64,000 nt of DNA from contig WMCF01000016.1 in assembly GCA_009792885.1 (NCBI GenBank), forward strand, positions 14,280,662 through 14,344,661. The letters are read 5' to 3'. Source of the stretch: Eremophila alpestris peregrina. Its lineage: Eukaryota > Chordata > Aves > Passeriformes > Alaudidae. Numbering within the stretch: position 1 is the first letter of the stretch; every line of letters begins with the position of its first letter. Both the position numbers and the translations under genes were made by a program. The notes below the pieces were generated by a model. That model was given only the letters and a program-made list of their open reading frames with translations, was not told the origin of the DNA and searched no databases. Positions 35,091 through 48,030 of this stretch are shown piece by piece.

Positions 35091-38000
35091 TATTTCTCAG
35101 TACCTTTCCTTTTGTCAGCAGGTAATCTTGTCACTAGTGCTGGGAGGGGTTCTTTTCTTTTTTTCCTTTTAAATAATTTTTAATGTCACTTTCTTTCTCC
35201 AAGCTCTGAGATGGAAGATTGTGAAACCCTGTCATAACTCCAGAGCTCTGCACTTTCCTTGCCCAATCTGACAGACATGGTTGAGTAGTTTGCACCTGGC
35301 CCTGAGGGTCAGGGCACCTCGACCTATTTTAGGTCTTCCCTGGATTTACTGTGTGACCCTGAATGAGTCACACTGTGAAAAATGTGACTGGAAATTGCAG
35401 TAATGAGAATTTCTTAATCCTTGGCTTGACTGCAGTGAGTTGTGTTACCACACTGTTCTCGGGGAGAACTCTCAGATTTCATAGCTTGGGCCTGCACTGG
35501 TGCCTGGTATCCTGAGATTGGCACAGGGGATGGACACTAGCTGCTTGCCAGGGACCCTGTGTCACCAGGGCTGTCCCACCTCCACTGCCTGCCAGTGGCC
35601 CTTGAGTGGTATTAAGAAAACCCAAATCTTTAAAAAAAATGTAATGAAGCTTGCACAGGGTTTTATGGAAGCCTCAGGTGCTCCACCATGCTTGTTTGAG
35701 AGCCTCAGATGGCAGCATAGGCTTGCCACAGCCATTTTCCTCATCATCTGTTGAATGTTGTGGGCAAATTGATGTCCATTTAACAGCTTCATTTTCTGCC
35801 ATAGTCACCTGGTAAAGTGTCTGCCAGGAAGCACACAGTGACCATGGCAGTAAAAGGCAGTCATTTGAAGAAGTACCAGGAACTTTTCAGTGGATTACAG
35901 GAGGTACAGGTGAAACAGAGGATGTTGAAGGCCCCCAGGGTCAGTCATCTTGTAAAACACATGGAAAAGCTGTCTTCATTTCATGAAAGGTCTGCTTTCA
36001 CAATATGGTCTGTGGTTATTCAGTAAGTCAGCAGAAGCAGAATTTCACTCTCTTGTCTCTTTTGTGGGCACTAAACACAGGAACAATCCATACAAATGGT
36101 TTGTTTCCATTGTCCTGCCACTGCTCATTCCCAGGTACTGGGGCACAGAGGCACTCAGACACAACAACTGAAGTCCATCTAATCTCTAGCTAAAGCAAAA
36201 GCTCTGTAAAACACTCTCAGCTTTTCAGAGGTGTTGGAAGCTGAACAGTTTTCACACCTCCCTGCAAAGCAGCAGTGCTTCCTGCAGCCCCACTTCATCT
36301 CAGGCTGTGAAGAGGTGAGGGAGAGCCATTTAATGTAAGGGTGGAAGAAACTGCTGTGTTTCAGCTGTGGGCTTGAGTGCTAAGCAAGAAGTCTTCCTCA
36401 CCTCTGTGACTGATCAAGGCATGGAGGGAGCCCATGGAGAGGGAGAAGGGGTGAAGCTGGAGGAGCACTGCCCACTCCTGTTCGTTGCATTTCTCATTAG
36501 CAGGTCTGAGAGTCTCAATCCTGTCTGAGTTTGCAAGAAACACTTGGGGAGGGCTTGTTTGTATTTAATAAAATCCAGGAACAACAACAACAAAACAAAG
36601 CAGTACCCAGTCAGCCCAAGAAGTGAGCAGATGAAAATAACCAGTAAAGCATGAGCTAGACACCAGCAAGCATGGAGCAAATGGAGGGGATGTGTGGGAC
36701 CAGGGGTGGTGACAGAGCTATGTGGAGAGCCAGAGGAGGTTTTACAAGGCTTCTGGGGAGAAGAGTCCATGCTGAGGGCTTCAGAAGGGCTGGAGACTTT
36801 TCCCCTGTATCACAAGAGCTGAGAGATAGCAGAAGAGGAGGAGGAGATAACTGTGTTTCTTCTGGCAGGGCAGTCTGCAGTTGGGAGATAAAGCACAAGG
36901 ACTGTTTTGTCTGTGCTTTCACACTTTTTCCTTATTGTGTCTCCCAGTGTCTCTTGCCATGGGTCCTTTCTCTCCATAGCTGTGTTTTGGAGGGGGAGGA
37001 GCAGGGACTGCTCCCTGGCTCTGGTGCAAGTAGGGCAAGGCAGGTGTCAGCAGACAAGTGCCTGTCCTGAACACCTTTGTCCTGCAGTCCCAAACATTCA
37101 GATAGGATATTTGCTGCTTGATTTTCTGCATTAACATTGTCTTTTCTGGGAGAAAGAGCCCTGACATCAGGCTGTGATGGCAAAGAATGGTTCTTTCCAA
37201 AGAATGCTAGTTTCCTTGGGAAAAGAGACAGGATGACTCCCCATGTACAAACCATTTTTTCAGGCACATTAGGAGTAATGGCTGTCAGATGGATGGAGTG
37301 AGCTGGGGATACACAGCCAGTGCAGCAGTGGTGTACAACTGGAGGGAATTAGTCAATTCAGGCTTTGATTCTGATCTCTCAGAAGAAAACAGATGAGAAG
37401 ACATGCCATTAGAGGAGATGAGTTGTCTTAATCACTGGTTTGACATTCCTGTTCTTTCTGTTGGACACCTTTTATCGATAGCAGAGATTTGGGTCTGGCT
37501 GAGGGTGCCAGACAGGCACTGTGTTAGTCCTGGAGGAAAAGTCATGGCATGTGAGGTCATGGCTCAGAAACTTCCCAGCCAAACTACCCCGGAGTCACAA
37601 AACCCCAGGATCTGGGGCAGCCTCAGCATGTGGATGCACTGCTTACTGTGGTGTAGGAGAGATGCTACGTGATTTTACTGCTCCAGCCCAGTGGCAGCGT
37701 TGTGAGGGGACACTTGTGACGGAACATGTACGGAGGTGGACGTGCCAGTGGGTGTATTGTGACTTAGATCACAGTATCTGCTGAAGGCAGTGCGTATTTT
37801 CCTCCCCTGTGTATATATATATTTAAGTAGGCAGCAGTTCTGCAGCGTTGCTCACATAAGCCCACCAGCCCCACCTACCTCACAGATAAAAGAGCGTGAC
37901 AAGTTCAGATTTTGGGGGAAAGGCTGTTGGGGCCTCTGCCCGTTGTCCACCCATAGGGCTGGGGGTGGTCATGGGGAGCCCACCTCCAAGATGAGTGTCA

Positions 38001-38295
38001 GACACAAGGATTTCAGCCATCCCCATGGATCCGTGGCTCAGCAGGGAAGGGCTGCTCTTCTCTGAGCTGTAAACCAAGTCCTAGCTCTGGCAGATCCTGT
38101 GGATCTCAGTATGCTTCTGGCTAAACTCACGATGGCACAGACTTTTACCTGAGGAGAAATCCTGCATGCAAAAGTCATAAGTAGAGAAGGCACATTCAGC
38201 TGGAGGAGAGCCAGCCTCAGAGCAGTTTTAATCCACTCATACAGGGACAGCCCCAGTGCAGGGATTTTCTTGGTCCCTTTCTGTGGTCCAATAGC
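35091..38295. other. Unique non-coding sequence with minor simple repeats
   Basis: No gene was found. A CAA run is near 36582-36590 and a short GTGTATATATATATTT run is at 37809-37823. Between 35348 and 35371, CTGTGTGACCCTGAATGAGT resembles the core of the ancient MIR SINE, but too little is left to be sure. Open frames reach 132 codons (36672-37070) and have no domain. Confidence 0.5.
35348..35371 (+). mobile_element. Possible MIR-like ancient SINE core
   Basis: CTGTGTGACCCTGAATGAGT followed by CACA resembles the conserved TGTGACC...AAGTCAC core of MIR SINEs, which occur as relics in amniotes. Only about 24 bp match and no flanking MIR sequence is clear, so chance is a real alternative. Confidence 0.18.
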
Positions 38296-38299
38296 TCAA

Positions 38300-38900
38300 A
38301 ATAGACATGAGTAGCTCCACTACCACTTTTATTAGAAAAGGGGGTCTTTGGAGGGGCCGGGAAGCAAGGTGTGAAAGGCAATTACACACCCCGAGCTTGG
38401 AGCCCAGTTGTGACTTTTATGATCTCATTTCCTCATCCATACACAAATGCTTGGCCAAAGCCCAATCTCTGCAAATGAGCTTTGGTCACCACTGGTTTTA
38501 ATTAGCAGGAACAGTCCTGTGCAGTGTTCCCAATAAGTTAATGACAAAGTATCAGTCTCCGTCTCTGGCAGTTTTCTCTTCTTCATCCTGCCAGAGGGCT
38601 TTTTCTGAGCCCCAAACCAGCCCCTTGATCTCCGCTTTCAGGAAACCTTTATAAAATTCAGACCAGATTCTTGAGCAAGAACCAAATGTTTCAGCCAGAA
38701 AGATTTCTTTTTTCCCTTTTTTTTTTTTTTTCCATTTTATTTTTGGGAAGGGTGAATGGAGGATGATTAAATGTGAACCGAATCTGAACAGATGATATTT
38801 TCAATGGCATGTTTAGCATTTCTCTGGAGAAGGCTCCAATGGGCACAGCATTGCCGTTGTTTTCTTTAAAATGTCAGTCAGGCCAATGTGTTTAAACAGG
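38300..38900. promoter_or_regulatory. Candidate conserved regulatory stretch
   Basis: Unique sequence has two dense patches, 38300-38550 (GGCAATTACACACCCCG, TTTTAATTAGCAGG, ATGCTTGGCCAAAGCC) and 38600-38840 (TTATAAAATTCAGACC, GTGAACCGAATCTG), separated by a T15-type run around 38718-38732. No coding signal is present. The texture resembles developmental enhancers. Confidence 0.3.
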
Positions 38901-39485
38901 TTGGGTTGTTACCTTCTTTCCTCATGTTTCACAAGTACAACCAGTGAGTCATGTGCAGTATTATTTATTTGTATTCCAGCACAGCAGTGACGGGCTCTTG
39001 TGGGAGGCACTGCAGAAAGCCCAGAGAGGGAACCCAGCAAAACGCCCGAAGTGCTGGCTAAAATTGCCAATCCCCTGGATAGCCATGCAGCAGGGAAGGA
39101 GGTGGCTGCCCGCCCATGGCCTGTGCCACTGCACGGAGCTGGTGTGACTCCCTGTGGGGCACGATGGCCTCGTTGGCCATGCCAAAGAGGGGGCTGAGGT
39201 TCTCTGAGCCGAAGGACAGCCTGGTGCTGCTCCACCCACCGTGGAGCCACAGCCCTGCCACTGCTCTGAGCTCTGCTGGGAGCTCAGAAATCACACACAC
39301 AGACACAGGCTCCCATCCTGAGCGTGCAGCTGGGTGAGTGAAGGAAGCGTGACACACCTGGAGGTCTCTGCCTTCAGTTGTAAAGTCCCCCGGTGTACGG
39401 CACTGAGCGAAGGCAGTGCCCGTCCATCTGTGCTCTCCCTGTGTAGATCATCCTGTGTCTCCCTCACCCAGCACCCGGTGTGACT
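38901..39485. other. Unique non-coding sequence, GC-richer
   Basis: Overlapping frames of up to 113 codons occur on both strands (minus 38909-39250, 38961-39239, 39058-39357; plus 39116-39337). The frames compete in the same place, which is what a GC-richer stretch with few stop codons gives. No domain or splice support. Confidence 0.5.
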
Positions 39486-39489
39486 GCCC

Positions 39490-39850
39490 AAAGAGGCTTT
39501 TCTGCATTAAGGACTGTCTCTCTCCAGACCTTAGTTAACTTCCCGATTAATGCAGACCATGAATTATTCATCAAACCGCCAATGAGGCCATTAAGTTTCC
39601 CATCCTTTGAAGACACCGGTACCTATTCCTATTACAAGAGCAAAGGAGGAGGCTGCAGATCTAATTGCAGGCAACAAAGTGAGGAAGACTCCTAGTCCGC
39701 TGCTTTCCTAGTGAGCCTGAAAAGCCTCTCTTTTATAGAGGTGTCAATAGCAATTTCATTCTCTTTTCAGAGGAACAAGTGCCTTTAACCATTTAAACCC
39801 ACTTAAACGAACGGCTTTTGTGCTTCGATTACAGACACAATGCAGAGAAA
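39490..39850. promoter_or_regulatory. Strong candidate conserved non-coding element
   Basis: AACTTCCCGATTAATGCAGA, CATGAATTATTCATC, AAACCGCCAATGAGGCC and GACACCGGTACC follow one another with retained CpGs and homeodomain words, continuing to TTTAAACCCACTTAAACG. ATGAATTATTCAT near 39560 is a 13-base palindrome around a central T. The plus-strand frame here has no domain. I think this is the most enhancer-like block in the window. Confidence 0.35.
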
Positions 39851-42640
39851 ACCAGCCCCGCTTGGATGCAGGGTCCCCCGCAGGGGAAGGTCCAGCCCGT
39901 GGCCAGAGGGGTCGTGGGTGCTGCTCTGCCCTCCTGACCCACCGACCTCTCCCAGCTGGGACAAGCCTCTCCCTGCTAATCTGAGCCTGGATGCGGGGCT
40001 GCAAGGGCAAAGTTTGCCCTATTAAGGCTGCACTTTGTGACACAGCCACAGAGCAGAACCTATCACCTCTGAGTGACACCCTGCCTCATCCACCAGGCAT
40101 CTCCAAAAGCCCCCACATTGCTCCAGGAGGCCCGGGCATCTCAAGAGGCGTTTTCTCTCGGCTTTGTTTTCCCCTGCTGGCTTTGTCCCACTCAGAACTG
40201 CTCGTGCAAATGGCCTTTTGAAGCCCACGGGGGTCACTTTGCTGCAGAACTCAAGCCCCTTCCTAGGCATGGTGGTTCTCTTTGTTGTTCAAAATACTTC
40301 AAGAGCTCCTGGCTAAGTAGATGACAGCAGCATTAATAAATAATAAAACACATCAATAGTTCTGGGGGATTTTATAGCCACTCCTATCTTGAGATCTCAA
40401 AATGTTAATTTGTGGAGCCTTACACATGCTCTTGACAGAATGAGTGGAAAAGAGTCAGGACATGCAGGAGAGCAAGAACCAGATCACAGCTTCTGCCCTC
40501 AGGTTGTGAACCTTTTGGGCCACAGCTCTGAGCAGCCTGCACTTGTACAAACATCCAGGGATGCTGCTTTTGCTCCCTGATTTTTATATGCAAAGCACCA
40601 TTTTGGTTGGAGAGAGACAAAACCAGGGAGGCTGCTTTCTTTTGTTGAACTTTTTTCCAACAACTTTTTGGTTTAAATAGCCCAGAAGAGTGGTGGTGAT
40701 ACCCACCAGTGAGCACTGGCCCATTAATGTGCTGTGAACCATGTCTTGAAGGGAGCTTAGTACCACTGTCATACTATTTTGACATTAAAATGCAATTGTA
40801 TTAAGTGATAAGGGAAGGAGATTGGTCCAGGCAATCTCATCCTTCAGGTAGAGTTAAGCAAATTAATAGTTAAACAAATGAGTTTTGAGGCTAGTTTGCT
40901 TTCATAGTGCTTCTGTTAGGGATGGTATTAAACCTGGTCCCAGTTAGCTCATGGCTGGAGTGAACTTGAGGAGGCTTTGCTGGGCAGGCTGAAGCACCAC
41001 AACTGTAGGAAAGCCTGGAGGAAGGCACCATGTCTTCCTTTCTACATGTTTTCAAGGTGTTTGCAAGCTCACCACATTGAAACATGTTTCTTTTGCCATT
41101 GCAGTGGCCTTGACTGACTTGTTGCTCAGCTCGGTCTGAAGAGAGAAGCAGATGGCAGCAACTGAAAACTAGAGTATGAAGAAGTTGCCTTGGGTGAGTC
41201 TTTCAGGGAATGAAGTCCTGCTGAACAGCAATATTACCAGAAAAGGGATGAGTAAAGGGTTTGGTACAAGTGGGAAGACACATGATCTGTCTGCTTAGGA
41301 GCACACACAAATGCCCAAAACCCAGGGCTGCTTTTGGGACCTGTCTGTCCTCATATGTTTATTTGCATTTCCTATCTACCTTCAGTTCAAACACACCTGA
41401 TGTGTAGGAAATCTCTCCAACTGTACCATGACCTGTGCAACCACTTGGCATCGGGGTGAGCTCAGGGGAAGGGAAGGATTGTGACAGAAAAAAGGGACTG
41501 GTGATGTTTGTCTCCATCCCATCTAAACTGACTTTTTAGTCTTGGCACAAGGCAGCAGGGAAGAGAAGGGACAAAGCAAGGCTCTAATTGCATCTTTCTC
41601 TCTGACCTATGCTCAGTTAGCTCCTCTCTGATAGTTCCCTAGGACAAATTGTCTGTGCTCGCAGTCTCTAGTGAGGAGGATCACATCTCCTAGGTGAAGC
41701 CTTTTTCTCCCACTGAAGGTTTAGTTGTTTTTGGACTGAAAGCCAAAAAAACCTCATGGAGATTTAGATCCTCTTCTGTTTCCAGGAGCAAGGAGGATAG
41801 GGAGTGATTTCCATGCAGCAGCCGAGTACACTGCAACGTGACTGTCCATGGTCCATCACAGCGCTGCCTCACTGAAAGTTGTACCAAATTGTACCCATTA
41901 ATCATCACTGAAAAATGTAAGTGCATTAAAATAATTTAAGAAATAATTTCAAAAAAGTCCCATAGGAATTCAGCATCTGCACTTATCTGCTAAGCTGTAA
42001 AATAGTGATTCTGGTTCAGGAGTGATGCTGTTTCTGAACTGTGTTAAGACCTTTCCTAGCTTATACAAGCCCCAAGTGGCTACAGCTAAAGCAAAATGCT
42101 TATGTGGCTTTATAGAAAAACTTCCCAAGTTCCTGGATAACAAGACCAAAGGAGAATCCAGTTGGTTTTGGTTTGGTTTTTTTCGTTTTCATCAGCCTAA
42201 ATTTTATTTTAACCCACCTTGGCAGAGATGGATTCATTAAGCAAACGTGCTGCTTTTGGGGCAGCAAGTCCCCTGTGCTGATGCTAAAGGCTGCAACATC
42301 CCAAGGTTCAGTGAGCCACAGATGCAGCCCTGACCCTGGGTTTTTACTGCTTGTCTGAAAAAACGGGGAAGGTACAGCACAGAGCCACAGAGAGGAGGGC
42401 TAGAGAAAATAGACATCGAGGATGTGAGGCCTCTTCAGCCAGGCAGAGAGAAGTGAGAAGCAATTTGATTTCTGCCCAAGTACCTGCACAGAGAGAAAGC
42501 ACCAGATATGGGAGGGCTCCTTAATCTTGGGAGGTAAATCAGAGACTGCATCCCTGGCTGGTGAAAAGAAGCAAAGAAAGTTCAACAGGGCTTGTGCTTT
42601 TTGGCAGCGGGGACAGCGAGCCTTGGGGACAAATCACCCA
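39851..42640. other. Unique non-coding sequence, no gene seen
   Basis: 39850-40150 is moderately CpG-rich and may be an extension of the preceding block. The rest is unremarkable with frames under about 110 codons. No repeat was recognised. Confidence 0.5.
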
Positions 42641-42644
42641 CACC

Positions 42645-42800
42645 AGAGGCTGCTTTGTCTCAAACACTTTAATAGTCCCTCTTTTGAGATAGTCGTAATC
42701 AACAGAAGCCATTAATCTTAATGTTTGGGTAATTAAGCTTAAATATAGGGCAGCTGAGTGAAAATGAATAGGCTGGGATGTAAGGGAAGTCAGATGGGAT
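42645..42800. promoter_or_regulatory. Candidate conserved block next to the CpG island
   Basis: CACTTTAATAGTCCC, GATAGTCGTAATCAAC, CCATTAATCTTAATG and GGGTAATTAAGCTTAAATA follow closely. TAAT-type sites are dense and the block ends about 40 bp before the CpG island, so it could be a promoter-proximal enhancer. Inference. Confidence 0.3.
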
Positions 42801-42839
42801 AATTCTTTGTGGCCTTCCAGTATACAAACAAGCTTTGTA

Positions 42840-43350
42840 GTCCTAACGCGAGCCCCAGAGGCGCTGTGTTTTACTGTGAAAAAGGTGTGGGCTTACTAAC
42901 ACCACTCCAGACCGCTCTCACAGAAGCCGGAGGATGTTGCTGGTGCAGAAATGGCACTGGGGTTATTCAGATTGCTGGCAGATCTGCTCCCGCTTTCCTT
43001 TCTGCGCCCAGAGCCCGCAGGATGTGACGGGATCCAGGTCCAGAGGCGCGGGCAGGGGCTGCTCTCGCCGAGAGCGTGCGGGTGTTGCTGGTGCTGCTGT
43101 GGGGAGGGACGGGCAGTGCCACACGTGTGCTCAGCAGCTGCCACCCGACGAAAGGTCAGCCCCAGCACTGCCATTTGCAGCGGGAGCGAGCCGGAAAGAT
43201 GTCCGTGCTGGAGGTGTCCCTGAGCGGGAGGAGGCAGCGCCGGGGGCGCAGGACGGGAGCGCTCTCCGCAGTGTAAATGTCACTGCCCATCGCCGCCTCC
43301 TCTGCCCAGCCCTGCACGGCACCAGGACGGAAACCTCTCAGCTTTATCGA
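42840..43350. promoter_or_regulatory. CpG island, candidate promoter
   Basis: I count 35 CpGs in about 510 bp, with GC content near 60 percent, which gives an observed/expected CpG close to 0.75. Flanking DNA is almost CpG-free. CpG islands in birds usually mark promoters. Frames of up to 156 codons cross it on both strands because stops are rare in GC-rich DNA. None has a domain I recognise. It may be the start of a lncRNA, an alternative first exon of a distant gene, or an orphan island. Transcription direction is not clear. Confidence 0.7.
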
Positions 43351-43955
43351 GGGAGATGCAGCTCTTTCTGTCTGCTTTCCCTTTTGCAACTGTGCTGTTT
43401 CTGATTTTACAGCCATGTATTTATTTTACTAATTTTTTAGTCACCGTTAGTTTCAGCCATGCCGTTGTGCTGAGCAACCAAAGGGAGAAAATGTGAATGT
43501 GCTGTCCTCCCCAAACCTGGAGCACGTACAGCCAGGTGGCAGTTCAGGCTTGGCTTCTCATCTGGAAGCTGGAGCTATGTTTCTGACAATACAGCACCCA
43601 CCCAGCATGAAACTGTAATGGATCACACCTTGCCCTAGGTCCTTGGCTTATCCTTGGCTGACACTGAATTAAAGGACATGATGTGTGGGACTCAGTAAAT
43701 CCCTAACCTGCTGTCCCAGAGATGAGTATTTCCAACCACACCACACTGACACACGAGATTAGTGGAAGTGGTGCCCTCAGTGCCACAGGCAGAAATGGGT
43801 CAGCTCCTATTTGGAAAGCTCTCTACTTGAAGTGAGTAGCTGCGCAGCCTGTAGGAATAAAAGGCCAAAAATCCAGTGTTTTCTGCCTCAGAGCCCTGCT
43901 GAGATTCACAGGCAGTGAGTCCTTAGCAGCTCAACAGGACCATTTTTGTGTGGAT
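43351..43955. other. Unique non-coding sequence, no gene seen
   Basis: No exon or repeat was recognised. TTTACAGCCATG at about 43407 has a weak acceptor look, without a partner. Confidence 0.5.
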
Positions 43956-43959
43956 ATTA

Positions 43960-44230
43960 GCTTTGTGAATGACGTTTTATTAGAAATTAGGAAACAGTCC
44001 ATCTTAGGAGCTGCACTTAGTAAAACACCTTGCTACGACCAAAGTCCCTAAATTTGTGTTAAGTATACCAGCCAAGAATTTGTTTGTTAAAGGCTTTATT
44101 GTAAACTTTTAAAATGTAACACCAGTGTCCCCACTGCTTCTAATAACTGAGTGCAGCAACAAGACAAATCTCGTATCTATTGCCCTTTCCCTCTTCCATT
44201 TACCCTAATCAAACCCTTTATTCATGCTTT
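43960..44230. promoter_or_regulatory. Candidate conserved block
   Basis: Unique AT-rich sequence with retained CpGs (GAATGACGTTTTATTAG, TGCTACGACC, AATCTCGTATC) and a TTTGTTTGTTAAAGG segment. It lies 0.6-0.9 kb from the CpG island. Texture-based call only. Confidence 0.27.
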
Positions 44231-47200
44231 TTCTGACATACCAGGTTTTCTGGCTTGGTTCAGCAGTGACTAAGTAGCTGTACAGTAACAAAACAGTGCT
44301 GTCTTTGTTCTGGAAAAGTAGAGAAATGAGATGTATAATCTTGAACTAAGGAAGCTCACAAATGAAAAGGAGGCCATGTGTATTCCAGCACGAGCTGGGT
44401 TGAATTTCTCAATGCTGCCTAGAAAGAGAGCAAAGAAAGAAAACAAACTCATTTGTTGTTTTGTTTTACCACCTCTTAGATGATCCAAAGCCCATCAGAG
44501 CTGATGGTGTTTTGCTGGTTGAACTGATGATACTCATCTGCCTCTCATACATTTGCCTTATTTTCTCCACTCTCCCACTGTCTGTTTGCTCTCCCACACT
44601 GCACATGCTCATCCTGCCAGTCGGGATCACGAGGAGCCCTGATTATGTTCTTTCTCCTGCACAGCATCATGTCTTCAGCTGGTATTTTGGACAGCAAATC
44701 ATCCCCAAAGCTGCACTTCACTTAGGACAGCCTGCTGTGCCTTCTTCCATCATGTGGGCCCTCCAAAGAGAGCTCAGTTGAGCAATACCTGCATCCTGTA
44801 AGGCAACCTTAACTGAATCTCTTCCTGGGTTATTTCATTGAGTCCTATTGATTCACCAAGCTTGTAGAAAGCAAAACTGAAATGTAAGATGTTCTCCCTG
44901 CTGTGTGAATCCTCAGGAAAAGATGGCAGAGCTGTGGTGTGTTTTCCATGGTGGTTTGAATGCCCCCAGTGTGCTGTGCTCCTGGACTGGCTACAATCCC
45001 TCTGGGAGCATTCAAAAAGAGAGAGCTCATCAGCTACAAACGTGTTACTGCTACAAGGTGCAGGTGGGACAGGGGAGGCAGATCCCCTATTAGTACATGA
45101 TGGTTGTAAGTGGGATACAAATCCTGACTTGAGTCCTCTTGCTCATAAGACAAGCAGCCTGGTTTATTCTTTAAAATTCTTTTACATAGGGAGTTCAAAG
45201 CTCTTGGATCAAGACTCTGTTTGATTTGAGTTTTAGCCCTGCCCAGCTCCTTGTGCAGTGATATATCTGCTCTCTGGACTGGCCATGGTTGGCTGAGGTC
45301 TCTGCATGAGCTCTTATTCACCTATGGACTTCTGGAATGAGCCAGGTCAGCTGAACTCTGCTTGCCATGATTTATTTTGTCTTAGCTAAAGACTGGCTGT
45401 GACACACTTGAGCTGAGGACAAACCCCTGCTCCTCTCTGGAGCTGGTGTAGCCAAGTGTTGAGCTGGAGAGCAAAGCCCTGTTTTACTTGCTGGTAGCCT
45501 TGCAAAATCTGCACAGACATTCAAGGCATGCAGCAGGCAGGAAAGGGGAATGCAGAAAGGGTGGAAGCCAGATGTGAGCTGGCTCATTTGAAAGTTTGTG
45601 CACAGACCTGGGCAGCATTGCTTTGTCTACTCTTTTGAGTCTGCCCCTCGAGCCACTCCACAGCACGTGTACCAGTGGTACAGTTAATTCCCCTGGGAAA
45701 TTTGGCTTCTCCAACCATCCAATGGTATGTGTAGTCTGCTCTGTGTCCAGCTGGGATTCTGTCCTGGGGGGATGTGCTCCTGCTCTAGGTCTGGCCTTGA
45801 AAGGCAGAAAGATCTGCCTGCCCAGAGCCTGCTCTTTGGGACAAACATGGCTACGGGGCACTGAGCCTAATGGGAAAGGGAGACAGGGACAGCTGGACAA
45901 GAAACCCAGCTGCTTGAGAAACCAGCTGGAGGCTCCTCAGAGGAGCAGAACATGGGTGCAGAGCCAGGCTGCAGAGCTGATGGGAAGAAAGACACACGGA
46001 GAAGGCTGTATTGAGCTCACAGGATTGTAGAAGGCTCAGTAAAACCAAGCCTTAAAGGAAGGACTTGTCTTCCAGTCACGAGTGGGAGGGGAGTTTGTTT
46101 TAATCCTTTTTTGGGAGGTAGTTTTAACCCTTTTATTGTAGTTCTTTATTCCAGGAGTTCATTGCTCAGGAGTAGGAAGCAGTCACAGGGGCTTCTGATG
46201 AGGTGCTCACAGCAAGGGAAGGCTTGGGTAGACCCCTCAAAGGTCTTGAGTTTCTGAAAACTCATGGCCAGCTTTAAGCCTTCAGCCAGTTTCTGTGGCC
46301 TTCTTTGGCCAGTCAGGACTGGTTACACCAGCATCAGGCCAGAGTGACTTCTTGGCCCAAGCAGTGAGCCCAGTGTGAGGGCAGCTCTGGTGGCCTGGAA
46401 GTGTGCAGTGTCCCAGCAGTGCTTTGCAGAGCAGGCTCTCAGGTTTCCAGCCTGCTGGGATGTGTTGCTGTAGCAAATCATATTTCCCAGATTTTTCTTC
46501 ATTGGTGGGAGCTTCATGAAACATGGGGCTACCTTCTGTTCTTTCCCATGTCTCTGGAGTCCTTTGGGTACCGTGGGCCTGTTTCCTCCATCAGGGTGGT
46601 TTCCCTGTGTGTTCCCCGTGGGAAGAGCCATGGCTGTGGTCGTGACACTGGAATTCATTATGAGATGACTGTGACAGCTTCAGGAAATAAACAGTGGGAG
46701 CAGATGGGCTTCCAGAGACCAGAAATCCCATTTCTCTGTGAACATCCTCAATAATTGGATGAGTGCAAAAACAAAGGAAGGAAGGAAAAAATGCTGAAGG
46801 CTTGGGACGGCCTGTGGGCAGAATTGCCTTAACACACGAGTGAGCCTTTTCTGGTGGCTGCAGCGTGGTGGGCACCTGCAGAGCTGTACATGAATCACCT
46901 GATCTGCTCTTTGTTTCATTGTGCTGCTACTCATTGAGCTGTTGCAGGAAGCTTTCCACCCTGCCACCTCAAAGCATGGTTATCCTTCAGGACTTGGCGT
47001 TCCATCAGCTCGCTGGTGTGACCCAGTTACCTGATTTAACAGGGACATTTTTCTACTCCTTTAAGGACACTGTTGTGAAAATATTCTCTTTGCTTCTTTG
47101 GTCTTGAGGCAGTGACTGAACCCCATTCTCCTTCCCCCTTCCCCATCCCACCCTGCCCATCTGTAAATCCTGTTGTTCTGCATGGAAATGCCTTTGCTGT

Positions 47201-47690
47201 ACAAAAAAATTACATCCTCAAAGGTGATGTTTGGCAATACATAGAAGACATGAGAACTGGAGAAGGCTGTGGGAGCAAAGGCCACCTAAAGCATTAGGTA
47301 CTGCTCACAGCAAACCCTCTTGGCTCCAAACCCTTTCTAGCCAGTGTTGGTTTTTTTCTTAGAAGGGATTTTAGAATTTGACACCTAAATAATTGCTGTG
47401 GTAAGTTTTGTGCTTTCCACAGCACTTTTGAGTTGTCCAGGAAAACAAAAAAGCCTAAAAACTATTTTATTATTTTTTATGAAAAGCCTCCATATTTTCA
47501 GGATAGGGAGTCAATCTTCCAGCCACTTCTGAAACTGGTGGTAACTTGCTGGTTTTCTGTGAGTGACATTTGGTGTCTCCCAGAGGGCTAAGACACACAG
47601 TGATACCCTCCTTCATGCTGAAAATGTGCTGTCCTGGGTTTGCTCCCTGAGAAGAAGCAGATTGCCCTAAAAGTCCCTTGAATTGTGCTC
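44231..47690. other. Unique non-coding sequence, no gene seen
   Basis: Frames of up to 144 codons (45596-46030 plus; 45484-45900 minus) overlap on opposite strands and show no domain. No CR1, LTR or long simple repeat was seen. Confidence 0.5.
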
Positions 47691-47694
47691 CAGC

Positions 47695-48030
47695 CACCAC
47701 TCAGCCACAAACTCACACATAGTGCTTTAAATTGCCAGTGTAAATGAAAGTTGTTTCAAACAGCTCCTTGTCTGTAGCAATAAACTAAAATGAAGAGCTC
47801 CAAAATATGCAAAGATGCAAAATAATCCTGGCAGGGGGGAGTTAATCAGGCATTAAAACCCAGGGCAGAGTCCAGGCAGAGATTAGAGAGTTGCTCTTTA
47901 ATCAAAGCAGCTGAGCTCATGTGTGCCTGTTAGTAACACTGCTTTTCAACCTGGAATTGGAGTTAGAAAAGCAAGGATTTCCTGTAATTCCGTTAATACT
48001 ATTATTATTTGTGCAATGATCTGGAAGCAT
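47695..48030. promoter_or_regulatory. Candidate conserved block with TCF-type site
   Basis: ATCAAAG (47901-47907, within CTTTAATCAAAGC) matches the TCF/LEF core. CAAAATATGCAAAGATGC near 47801 is POU-like, and GGGGGGAGTTAATCAGGC is near 47836. The sequence is unique. Enhancer reading is inference. Confidence 0.27.

Noticed and set aside
42934..43404. 156-codon frame within the CpG island as a coding first exon
   Set aside because: Long frames exist on both strands in the island because stops are rare there; no protein family or donor site clearly supports one.
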